NCBI GenBank assembly: GCA_903831005.1
Contig: CAIKWA010000062.1
Span: 1-33,708, forward strand
Origin: an uncultured Opitutia bacterium
GTDB lineage: Bacteria > Verrucomicrobiota > Verrucomicrobiia > Opitutales > UBA953
DNA: 33,708 nucleotides
Direction of reading: 5' to 3'
This document shows positions 26,198 through 33,708 of this stretch, in pieces. A program made the translations under genes and the position numbers. Position 1 is the first letter of the stretch, and every line of letters begins with the position of its first letter. Below the pieces are notes generated by a model. That model was not told the origin of the DNA. It worked only from the letters and a program-made list of their open reading frames with translations, and did no database searches.

Positions 26198-27043
26198 ATG
26201 CCTCCTGCTAAGACCAAGAAACCGTTTACGCCGAAGCTTGAGCGCTTCTTGGCGACGGTCGCCTATGACGGCACCGACCACATCGGCTGGCAGGTCCAGA
26301 CGGGGCGGCTTTCGATTCAAGGCGAGCTCGAGGCTCGCATGTCGCGCATCCTCAAGACCCCGATTGTCATCCATGGCAGCGGTCGCACGGACTCCGGCGT
26401 ACATAGCGTCGGACAGCGTTTTCATTTTGACGCTTTCTGGCCTCACCCCTGCAGCTACCTCGTCCACGCGATGAACTCGTGTGAGCAGAACGGTCTGCTC
26501 GTCACGCAGATTCAGCGCGTTGCGCCGACATTTCATTGTCGCTGGCATGCTAACGGCAAACGCTACCGCTACGAGATATGTGATGGTTACCCGCCGCCCT
26601 GGGAGGCGCGCTTCTGCCTGGGATTAGGGATGAAGACCGTCGACGTGAAGCTAATGCGCAAGGCCGCCAAGCTGCTGCTCGGCAAGCATGACTTCTACGC
26701 GTTCGGTGCGAACCACGGTCAAGGCATGGAGAAGGAAAATCCGGTCAAAGACCTGCGCCGCCTTGAAGTCCGCCGCCGCGGTAAGCGGATTACCATCATC
26801 GCCGAAAGCAGCGGCTTCCTTTACAAGATGGTCCGCCGCCTCGTCGGAGGACTCCTCCGCGTCGGCGAAGGGAAAATGACCCCGGAACGCCTCCTCGCCT
26901 ACCGGAAGGAACGTGCCATCACCTCGGAAGTGCCGACCGCTCCCGCTCGCGGGCTCTTCATGGAGAAAGTCTTCTTTAAGCCCGACTCCTTTCAGAACCC
27001 TCGCGCTTTGCGCAGCTACAAAGACGCTGACAGTTCAGAATAA
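26198..27043 (+). CDS. truA: tRNA pseudouridine synthase A
   Basis: YDGTDHIGWQVQTGRLSIQGELE, GSGRTDSGVHSVGQRFHFD (catalytic Asp), GFLYKMVRRLVGGLLRVGEGK. Confidence 0.95.
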   Translation: MPPAKTKKPFTPKLERFLATVAYDGTDHIGWQVQTGRLSIQGELEARMSRILKTPIVIHGSGRTDSGVHSVGQRFHFDAFWPHPCSYLVHAMNSCEQNGLLVTQIQRVAPTFHCRWHANGKRYRYEICDGYPPPWEARFCLGLGMKTVDVKLMRKAAKLLLGKHDFYAFGANHGQGMEKENPVKDLRRLEVRRRGKRITIIAESSGFLYKMVRRLVGGLLRVGEGKMTPERLLAYRKERAITSEVPTAPARGLFMEKVFFKPDSFQNPRALRSYKDADSSE

Positions 27044-27079
27044 GCCTAAGGCTTAATCTTCAGTTAAGGCGCGTTCTGG

Positions 27080-27085
27080 CATAAT
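27080..27085 (+). promoter_or_regulatory. Candidate -10 element (CATAAT) of the PEBP gene, spaced to start transcription near the GTG
   Basis: CATAAT (5/6 to TATAAT) in an AT-rich patch ending 6 nt before the GTG start; no convincing -35. Confidence 0.35.
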
Positions 27086-27091
27086 TAATTC

Positions 27092-27763
27092 GTGCGTAAG
27101 CTATCCCTCTTCTCTTTTCTGGCCTTGCTGGGCGTCTGCGCCCTCGGTGCCCCCGCCGAAGGCAAGAAGGGCGGTAAGGGAGGCAAAGGCGGCCCGCCCA
27201 GCGGCTCCATCGACACCGTCGCCGTGGCCAAGCCAGCCGATAAGAATACCACATTCAAACTCACGAGCCCCGCAGTAAAGGAAGGCGAAAGGCTGCCCGT
27301 TGAATTCACCGGCGATGGCGCCAGCGCCAGCCCGCCCCTCGCTTGGACTGGCATGCCGAAGGGCACGCAGAGCCTGGTGCTGATCATGCACCATCTCGAC
27401 CCGGAAGGTAAGACGAAGATCTACTGGCTGATGCATGATATCAATCCACAGACCACGAACGTCGCCAAGAACGCCACCGACTTCGGCAAGATGGGCGTGA
27501 GCACTGTTCACGGCCGCGTCGAATACGCCGCGCCGCACTCCAAAGGTCCGGGCGAAAAGAAATACGTCCTCACGCTCTTCGCCCTTTCCGCTAAGCCAGC
27601 TCTCTCGAAAGCCGAAAGCCCAATCACGGTCGACTCCCTCCTCGCCGCAATGAAGGGCAAGGTCCTCGCCGCCGCCGACCTGAACGTACTCTACACCCGC
27701 CCGGCCGGCGCCAGTGACACCGAAGAGAAGCGCCCGCCTCGCCGCGAAGAAGGTGCGAAGTAA
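27092..27763 (+). CDS. PEBP-family (YbhB/YbcL-like) secreted protein
   Basis: Signal peptide from GTG start; FKLTSPAVKEGERLPVEFTGDGASASPPLAWTGMPKGTQSLVLIMHHLDPEG…YWLMHDINP. Gly/Lys repeat after the signal peptide. Confidence 0.88.
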   Translation: MRKLSLFSFLALLGVCALGAPAEGKKGGKGGKGGPPSGSIDTVAVAKPADKNTTFKLTSPAVKEGERLPVEFTGDGASASPPLAWTGMPKGTQSLVLIMHHLDPEGKTKIYWLMHDINPQTTNVAKNATDFGKMGVSTVHGRVEYAAPHSKGPGEKKYVLTLFALSAKPALSKAESPITVDSLLAAMKGKVLAAADLNVLYTRPAGASDTEEKRPPRREEGAK

Positions 27764-27809
27764 GCGGTTTTAGTTGGAACGCGACGAGCGGACGTCGTAC
27801 TCACTCCCC

Positions 27810-28946
27810 ATGCGGCGCACCCTGCTCCCTTGGCTCCTAGCCATCTTCCCTGCTCTCCTCTGGGCCCACCCAGAGTGGAAGGAGGCCTCCGCCATCGGTG
27901 TTATCGACGAGAAGAACTCCTTTGCTCTGACGGTAAAATTTGATGTGCCTTCGTTCCTCCTAGGCCAGCTACCCAAGGACGCGCCAATCAAGGACCTCGA
28001 CGTGCTAATGTTCACGCCTAATCGCCTGACCTCCTCGATCGAACCTAGCCGCCAACAGTTCCTCGCCGGTCTGCGCCTCGAAGCCGACGGTAAACCCATT
28101 GCGTGGACGCTCGAATCCTTCCCGACGGCTGAACAGGTTCTAGCCCAATCCGGCCGCCAAGGTGAGGCCGATCGCTACCCGGTGATGCTGAACGCAAAGT
28201 TCAGGGCGACGATCCCTCCTAATACGCAGAAACTCGTACTCCGTTTACCTGACGCCCTCGGCACGGTCTTCACAAATCTGCGCAAGGGCATGGAATTCCA
28301 AACAGTCATGGCAATCTCGAAGAATGAGCCGGGGGAATTCCAGATTGGCGACGGCACGGTTGCTACCGACAACCAGACAATTGTCGCACTTCTAGCCGAC
28401 GGTTTCGGCCACGTGCTGCCCGACGGCTGGGATCACTGCCTATTCATGTTAGCGATGTTCCTCGGCGCGGCCTCGCTCCGTCAGGCCCTCGGTCGCTCCC
28501 TTGTTTTCACGCTCGGCCACAGCATCACGCTGAGTGCGGTCGCACTCGGCTGGATCGGCAACCCGGGCACATGGATCGAACCCTTCATCGCGCTCACGAT
28601 TGGCCTAGGCGGATGGATGGCCTACCGCGGCAGCGCGACGAACCGTCAGATGCTCGTGGTCCCGGCCGTCTTCGGCCTCGTGCACGGACTCGGCTTCGCC
28701 GCAGCGGTCTCTGACCGCCTGAAGGACTGGGATAACGGCAGCATCGTCCGTATCCTCGTCGGTTTCAACATCGGCGTCGAACTCGCCCAAATGGCGGTCA
28801 TTCTCACTTCTGCCGGCTTGCTCTGGGCTATCCTCCGCACGGGCCTCACCGAGACCAAGGTGCGACGTTTCCTCTGCCTGACGATTGCGGTCATCGGCTT
28901 CGGCGTGATGGCCTGGCGAGCGGCCGGGATCGCCGGACTCGTCTGA
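27810..28946 (+). CDS. HupE/UreJ-family membrane protein
   Basis: Signal peptide, soluble N-domain, then GFGHVLPDGWDHCLFMLAMFLGAASLRQALGRSLVFTLGHSITLSAVALG and further TMs, as in HupE/UreJ proteins. Start moved to ATG 27810. Confidence 0.8.
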   Translation: MRRTLLPWLLAIFPALLWAHPEWKEASAIGVIDEKNSFALTVKFDVPSFLLGQLPKDAPIKDLDVLMFTPNRLTSSIEPSRQQFLAGLRLEADGKPIAWTLESFPTAEQVLAQSGRQGEADRYPVMLNAKFRATIPPNTQKLVLRLPDALGTVFTNLRKGMEFQTVMAISKNEPGEFQIGDGTVATDNQTIVALLADGFGHVLPDGWDHCLFMLAMFLGAASLRQALGRSLVFTLGHSITLSAVALGWIGNPGTWIEPFIALTIGLGGWMAYRGSATNRQMLVVPAVFGLVHGLGFAAAVSDRLKDWDNGSIVRILVGFNIGVELAQMAVILTSAGLLWAILRTGLTETKVRRFLCLTIAVIGFGVMAWRAAGIAGLV

Positions 28947-30335
28947 TTAGAGGCGACCGACAGGGCGTTTACCGGCGTCGAGTTTCTTGCGCTCGGAAGC
29001 GGCAAGTTCCTGCAGCTCCTTAACAATCGCAGGATTGGCGGCAGAGACGTCGTTCTTCTCACCCTCATCCGCGTCGAGGTCGTAAAGCGAAAGTGCAATC
29101 TGGCGCTGGTGGGTCGTCGCCGGCAGTCCGTCGCGCTTGGCCGGCACCATGTCGACGTAACTACGATAGGCATGAGGGAGGTGAAGCTTCCACTTCCCTT
29201 TGCGCACAGCTTCGAGGCGGTCGCCGTAGTAGTAGACGAAGGATTCACGGGCGACCTGCTTCTCACCTTTGAGTAAGGGAAGGAAGGATTGGCCATCGAT
29301 CTCGAGCTTGGGCTTGGCTGCGGCGCAGGCTTCAACAAGCGTCGGCAGGACGTCGATATTAGCGGCCAGTGCATCGGTTCGACTACCAACTTGCACGACA
29401 CCGGGCCAGCGGACGATGAAAGGCACGCGGACGCCGCCTTCAAAGGTCGTTCCCTTACCTTCACGGAAAGGACCGGCCGAACCAGCATGACGACCGAAAT
29501 TCAGCCAAGGTCCGTTATCACTGGTGAAGATTACGATGGTTTCCTTCTCAATCCCCTTGTCCTTGAGCACCTTCAACACTGCGCCGACGGTGCGGTCAAT
29601 ATCGGCCATAGTATCCGCGTAAGGGGTCGCTCCCTTACCCTTGAACTCGGCCGAAGCACCGAGAGGGGTGTGCGGCATCGAAGTGGCGAGATACAGGAAG
29701 AATGGCTTACGCTTACCCGCGCAGTCTTGGATAAAGCGGACCGCACGCAGCCCTTGCATCGAAGTCAGGGTATCCATGTCGGTCCAATCGCGGACGATAC
29801 CCATGGGGTGGTCGTTTACGTAACGCGGGAGCTCCGGATACATCTTCCGTCGGGATTCGTCGCCGACGGCGTAGCCCAGCGGCCACATGTCGTTCGAATA
29901 CGGCAGGATCATTGAATCATCGAAGCCATGTTGGGTCGGCAGAAACCTCGGGGCGTCGCCGAGATGCCACTTACCGACGACGCTGGTACGATAACCCGCA
30001 TCACGCAACAAGGTGCCGAGCGTCTGCTCGTCATTGCTGAGTCCGGTCTTCGACTGCGGACCCAGAGCGGTACCGCCGAGGCCGAGGCGGTTCGGATAAC
30101 ACCCGGTCAACAATGCCGTGCGCGAAGAAGTGCAAACGGCCTGGGTCGCGTAGAAACTCGAGAAGCGCAGGCCTTCCTTGGCTAAGCGATCGATGTTCGG
30201 CGTCACGTTCTGCGTCGAACCATAGCAGCCGGGATCAGCCCACCCCATGTCGTCGCACATGATATAAACGACATTAGGCCGTGCGCCGAACAAGGTAGCG
30301 CATAGCAGAAGGCCCAAAGCAGGGGTAAGCCTCAT
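28947..30335 (-). CDS. Sulfatase (arylsulfatase A-like), secreted
   Basis: RPNVVYIMCDDMGWADPGCYGS, AVCTSSRTALLTGCYPNRLG, GKWHLGDAPRFLPTQHGFD, FTSDNGPW; signal peptide. Confidence 0.95.
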   Translation of the reverse strand: MRLTPALGLLLCATLFGARPNVVYIMCDDMGWADPGCYGSTQNVTPNIDRLAKEGLRFSSFYATQAVCTSSRTALLTGCYPNRLGLGGTALGPQSKTGLSNDEQTLGTLLRDAGYRTSVVGKWHLGDAPRFLPTQHGFDDSMILPYSNDMWPLGYAVGDESRRKMYPELPRYVNDHPMGIVRDWTDMDTLTSMQGLRAVRFIQDCAGKRKPFFLYLATSMPHTPLGASAEFKGKGATPYADTMADIDRTVGAVLKVLKDKGIEKETIVIFTSDNGPWLNFGRHAGSAGPFREGKGTTFEGGVRVPFIVRWPGVVQVGSRTDALAANIDVLPTLVEACAAAKPKLEIDGQSFLPLLKGEKQVARESFVYYYGDRLEAVRKGKWKLHLPHAYRSYVDMVPAKRDGLPATTHQRQIALSLYDLDADEGEKNDVSAANPAIVKELQELAASERKKLDAGKRPVGRL

Positions 30336-30344
30336 GAAGAAACT

Positions 30345-30364
30345 ACTAGGGTTATTACCCTAGT
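30345..30364 (-). promoter_or_regulatory. Perfect 8-bp inverted repeat (hairpin) between TGGAGG and the sulfatase ATG
   Basis: ACTAGGGT-TATT-ACCCTAGT on the + strand. On the coding strand the order is TGGAGG / hairpin / 9 nt / ATG. Confidence 0.6.
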
Positions 30365-30388
30365 CCTCCAAGCCCAAAAAGCGTCGTC

Positions 30389-30664
30389 TTAGACCTTCAG
30401 ACCCAGCTCGGCACAGACGGCAGGGTGCTTCCGGGCCTTGTTGATGAACTCATCCACCCCGAAATCGGCTACGATGAAGTCGCCATAACGGAAGGACGGG
30501 CACTTGGACTGGCCCGTAATAGCTACCAACTGGCGCATCTGATGCATGTCGGCGACCACGTCGCGGATATCGAGTTTCACGCCTTGGGCGGCGAAGTATT
30601 CCAAGGCCTGGGTGCACCAGGGGCAACCAGGCTTGGTGTAAAGGATCGGCAAAGGCTGCGGCAT
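30389..30664 (-). CDS. Glutaredoxin-like protein
   Basis: MPQPLPILYTKPGCPWCTQALEYFAAQGVKLDIRDV: CPWC active site in a glutaredoxin fold. Start set at ATG 30664 rather than the track's 30769. Confidence 0.85.
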   Translation of the reverse strand: MPQPLPILYTKPGCPWCTQALEYFAAQGVKLDIRDVVADMHQMRQLVAITGQSKCPSFRYGDFIVADFGVDEFINKARKHPAVCAELGLKV

Positions 30665-30758
30665 GGCAGAAAGCAAACGAGGGCCACCCGGCTTAGCAAG
30701 CGGAGAGCACCCGAGGCGTTGACAGTCTCGCAGCTCTTGCAGGAAATGGCGCCTCCCC

Positions 30759-31862
30759 ATGGAAACCATTCACGGAGCCCCTAGCTACACCCTACGCAGT
30801 GCCGAGGTGGAACTAGCCGTCACCCAGACCGCCGGCCATCTCGCGCCGGTCACGTTCCACCTGCCCGGCCTCAAGGCCTCCCCGTTCTCGCTCTCGCCCT
30901 GGACGCCCACGCAGATCGACCAGTCGCTGCCGAACCTGCTCACTTACCTACGTGGCGACTTCATGTGCCTACCGTTCGGCGGACAGGAAAAAGGCCCGCC
31001 TCACGGCGACACGGCCAATGCGCCTTGGCAGTTGCTCCCCTCCTCCGCCACTTCCCTTAAACTCACGCAGACCGGCACCGACACCGGTGCCACCGTCGCC
31101 AAAAACTTCACGCTTATCCCGGGCCACCATGCAATCTACTGGGAACACCTGATCGAGAACCTCGAAGGCCGCTGGAACTACGGCAACCACCCCGTACTCG
31201 ATCTTTCGCAGGTGCCCGCCGGCGCAGCCCGCATCGCCACGAGCGCCTTCCGCTTCGGTTCCGTCTACGCCGGCGAGTTCTCGAATCCCACTACGGGCGA
31301 ATCCGGTGCACTGAAGCCGTTCGCCGAATTCACTTCGCTGAAGTCCGTCCCGATGAAGGATGGCTCGAATACCGACCTCACGCACTACCCGGCCCGCGAC
31401 GGCAACGACGACTTAATCATGCTCGTCAACGCCCCTGCCACGGAAGCCCAGCCCTTTGCGTGGACCGCCGTGACCTTCCCTGGTTACGTTTGGTTCTCCC
31501 TCAAGAGTGTCGCCGACTTCCCCTCCACCCTCTTCTGGCTCTCCAACGGCGGCCGCCCCGGGCACCCCTGGGAGAAGCGCCACTTCGGTCGTCTCGGCCT
31601 AGAGGAAGTGTGCTCCCACTTCTGCGACGGTGTCGACGTCGCCCGCGAGGATCGCCTGGCCGCTAAGGGCATCCCGACCAGCCGACTTTTCCACAAGGAC
31701 CAGCGCATCCGCCTGCCCCTAATTCAGGCCGCCGCTGCAGTATCGGCCGACTTCGGCCAAGTCCAAAGCATCGTCCCCGCCGGTGCCGACGCCGTCCGGA
31801 TTACGGGCGAAAATGGCCAAGCGGTTACCTGCCCCATTAATTGGCAGTTTTTGAAGTCGTAA
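30759..31862 (+). CDS. Putative aldose-1-epimerase/galactose-mutarotase-like carbohydrate protein
   Basis: Beta-rich pattern (LRGDFMCLPFGGQEKGPPHGDTANAPWQLL…HHAIYWEHLIEN…GNHPVLDLS) resembling mutarotase-superfold proteins; no precise family. Confidence 0.5.
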   Translation: METIHGAPSYTLRSAEVELAVTQTAGHLAPVTFHLPGLKASPFSLSPWTPTQIDQSLPNLLTYLRGDFMCLPFGGQEKGPPHGDTANAPWQLLPSSATSLKLTQTGTDTGATVAKNFTLIPGHHAIYWEHLIENLEGRWNYGNHPVLDLSQVPAGAARIATSAFRFGSVYAGEFSNPTTGESGALKPFAEFTSLKSVPMKDGSNTDLTHYPARDGNDDLIMLVNAPATEAQPFAWTAVTFPGYVWFSLKSVADFPSTLFWLSNGGRPGHPWEKRHFGRLGLEEVCSHFCDGVDVAREDRLAAKGIPTSRLFHKDQRIRLPLIQAAAAVSADFGQVQSIVPAGADAVRITGENGQAVTCPINWQFLKS

Positions 31863-31879
31863 GTCGGCTTACTCAATTC

Positions 31880-31908
31880 TTGTCCCTGCCCTAGGAGTCG
31901 CCTAAATC
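31880..31908 (+). promoter_or_regulatory. Weak candidate sigma70-type promoter for the cupin gene
   Basis: TTGTCC (31880-31885), 17 bp spacer, TAAATC (31903-31908), about 30 nt before the ATG. Poor match to consensus. Confidence 0.25.
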
Positions 31909-31938
31909 CGACCTCCCCGTCCCTCCTTTCCTCCTACC

Positions 31939-33210
31939 ATGTCCTCCCCTAAGATTGTCCAAGATCTCTCCACCAAGCAGAGCGGCGTCGCCTCTCTCGT
32001 GGAAAAGGAACTCGCCAAGACTGGCGGCCTGCTCCGCCTGGCTCCGTGCTGGGTGCCGCGCTCCTTCCTCCAGCCCGGCAAGCGCCTCAAGCTTCACCCG
32101 GATGACCTCTACGCCTTCGGCCTGAGCCGCGGTGGCATCGACGAACGCTGGTTCGCTTCCACGACTGAAGCCGCCAACGACAACCGTACCGCCGACGAAG
32201 GCCTATCCTACGTCGTGATTGGCAACACTCGCTTCACCCTCAAGCAAGCCGTCAAGGAATGCGGCTCCGCGCTCATCGGCTCCAAGATCTGGAGCAAGTA
32301 TAAGAAGTGGCCCGTCTACTCCAAGTTCTTCGACAACATGGGTCCGATCCCGCACCACATGCACCAGAACGCCAAGCAGGCCAAGCTGCTCGGTCTCGAA
32401 GGCAAGCCGGAGTCCTACTACTTCCCGCCCCAGCACAACAACGTCGGCAACAACTTCCCTTACACGTTCATGGGCTTCGAGCCCGGCACGACCAAGGCTC
32501 AGGTCCGCGAGTGCATCGCCAACTGGGACAAGGGTGACAACAAAATCCTCGCCCTCTCCAAGGCCTACAAGCTCGAGCCCGGCACCGGCTGGCTCATCGA
32601 CCCTTGCATCCTCCACGCTCCCGGCTCGCTCTGCACCTATGAACCGCAGTGGGGTTCCGACGTGTTTGGCATGTACCAGAACCTCGTCGAAGGCCGCGAA
32701 GTACCGTGGGCCCTCCTCGTCAAGGACATGCCGAAGTCCAAGCACAAGGACGTCGACTTCATCGTGGACCAGCTCGACTGGGACAAGAACGTCGACCCGA
32801 ACTTCAAGGATAACCACTACCTTGAGCCGGTCGTCTCAGTCCAGGGCAAGGGCTACTCCGACAAGTGGATCGTCTACGGCAAGGTCGACAAGTTCCAGTA
32901 CTTCACCGCAAAGGAACTGACCGTCGAACCGGGTGCCGAGTGCACCATCACCGACAACGGCGCCTACGGCCTCATCTGCGTCCAGGGCTCCGGCTCGATC
33001 AACGGCCAGGTCCTCAACAGCCCGAAGCTCATCCGCTTCAACGAGCTGACCGAAGACGAATACTTCTGCACCGAAGCTGGTGCCAAGAAGGGCGTGACCT
33101 TCCGTAACACCTCCACCACCGAGCCGCTGGTCTGCCTGCGCTACTTCGGCCCAGAAGTGAACCCGAACGCTCCAGCCATGGGCGCTTACAAGAAGGCCAA
33201 GAAGAAGTAA
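31939..33210 (+). CDS. Cupin protein resembling class I phosphomannose isomerase
   Basis: GPIPHHMHQNAKQAKLLGLEGKPESYYFPP (His-rich metal site), later LTVEPGAECTITDNGAYGLICVQGSGSING cupin-like strand. Lys-rich C-terminus. Confidence 0.6.
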   Translation: MSSPKIVQDLSTKQSGVASLVEKELAKTGGLLRLAPCWVPRSFLQPGKRLKLHPDDLYAFGLSRGGIDERWFASTTEAANDNRTADEGLSYVVIGNTRFTLKQAVKECGSALIGSKIWSKYKKWPVYSKFFDNMGPIPHHMHQNAKQAKLLGLEGKPESYYFPPQHNNVGNNFPYTFMGFEPGTTKAQVRECIANWDKGDNKILALSKAYKLEPGTGWLIDPCILHAPGSLCTYEPQWGSDVFGMYQNLVEGREVPWALLVKDMPKSKHKDVDFIVDQLDWDKNVDPNFKDNHYLEPVVSVQGKGYSDKWIVYGKVDKFQYFTAKELTVEPGAECTITDNGAYGLICVQGSGSINGQVLNSPKLIRFNELTEDEYFCTEAGAKKGVTFRNTSTTEPLVCLRYFGPEVNPNAPAMGAYKKAKKK

Positions 33211-33264
33211 GCCTTCGCTTACTCGACCACCCCTGTCCCTATCCCTCCCCCTACCCCTAATCAC

Positions 33265-33708
33265 ATGAAACTGCACAACGCGATGTGGCCCGGCCTCGTC
33301 GGCAAGGAGCCCAACACCGATCACCCTCCGATCGCTCTCGAGCAGATGCTCGACATGACCGTCGCCGCCAACGTCGACGGCCACAAGTTCGACGGTGTCG
33401 ACCTGTTCCTGTTCCACCCGCACACCGACCCCGACATCTCCGAGGATAACCTCAAGAAGATGGCGGATCTCATCGCCTCCAAGGGCCTGAAGGTCGGCTC
33501 GCTCGTCGCTCCGGTCTGGGGTGGCACGGTGGGTGATTCCGCGATGGGCACCGACGAACAGCAGCAGAAGTTCCTCCTCGCGATCGAGAAGGCCTGCCGC
33601 GTCGCCAAGCTCCTCAACCAGCATGGCGTCCGCCAGTACGGCATCATCCGCGTGGACTCCGCCGAGTTCGGCGTGCAGAAGTGGCGCGAGAACCCGAAGG
33701 CTAACACG
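33265..33708 (+). CDS. Sugar phosphate isomerase/epimerase (xylose-isomerase-like TIM barrel), 3' truncated; absent from the ORF track
   Basis: Manual translation [90 protein letters not shown]…[23 protein letters not shown], open to the window end. Confidence 0.75.
   Translation, partial: MKLHNAMWPGLVGKEPNTDHPPIALEQMLDMTVAANVDGHKFDGVDLFLFHPHTDPDISEDNLKKMADLIASKGLKVGSLVAPVWGGTVGDSAMGTDEQQQKFLLAIEKACRVAKLLNQHGVRQYGIIRVDSAEFGVQKWRENPKANT

Noticed and set aside
27041-27055. Small inverted repeat TAAGCC-TAA-GGCTTA at the truA stop codon as a terminator
   Set aside because: Only 6 bp, 3-nt loop and no T-run; too weak to call.
32203-32817. 204 aa minus-strand ORF (and 32836-33624, 262 aa) opposite the cupin/isomerase genes
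   Set aside because: Mirror of codon bias in the GC-rich sense gene; translation is Val/Leu/Asp/Gly-rich with no motif, and the sense strand has coherent proteins.
1-33708. CRISPR, tRNA/rRNA, transposon, prophage or toxin-antitoxin/defence system
   Set aside because: No regular direct repeats, cloverleaf or rRNA signatures, transposase/integrase or recognisable defence proteins were seen on either strand.

Overview
This is a GC-rich bacterial chromosomal window, probably from the Verrucomicrobia or a related PVC lineage; that placement is inferred from gene content and style and was not tested. It is densely packed with operons, many with 1-11 nt start/stop overlaps. I see no rRNA, tRNA, CRISPR array, integrase, transposase or phage genes. 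Main blocks: (1) 3-5846 (+), a tightly coupled amino-sugar cluster: NagB (5' truncated), atypical ROK kinase, PIG-L/LmbE deacetylase, sugar nucleotidyltransferase, NahK-like anomeric kinase and NAD-dependent UDP-sugar epimerase. (2) 5836-9414 (-), LpxR-like lipid A deacylase, Ppx/GppA, SCO1-like protein and a secreted His-rich protein. (3) 9470-16432 (+), an Mla/MCE lipid-transport operon (STAS-MlaE, MlaF, MlaD, auxiliary lipoprotein) continuing into DUF5069, a degenerate SpoU/TrmH methyltransferase, an orphan protein and an MFS transporter. (4) 16433-19036 (-), a two-module M16 peptidase. (5) 19158-23785 (+), RF2 with no frameshift site, an ATP-grasp-like protein and a DsbD with unusual domain order. 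(6) 23853-30769, mixed strands: OmpA lipoprotein, ThiF/MoeB-rhodanese, YqgF, TruA, PEBP, HupE/UreJ, sulfatase and glutaredoxin. (7) 30759-33708 (+), a sugar-enzyme group: mutarotase-like protein, PMI-like cupin and a truncated sugar isomerase/epimerase missing from the ORF track. The best leads are the hexosamine cluster in which a PIG-L enzyme sits where NagA would be expected, a hairpin placed exactly between a Shine-Dalgarno and the sulfatase start codon, recurrent pyrimidine-rich (CCTCC-like) leaders in place of Shine-Dalgarno sequences, the alpha-Trx-TM order in DsbD, and convergent operons that abut with no intergenic DNA. All family calls come from reading motifs by eye; no database search was run.
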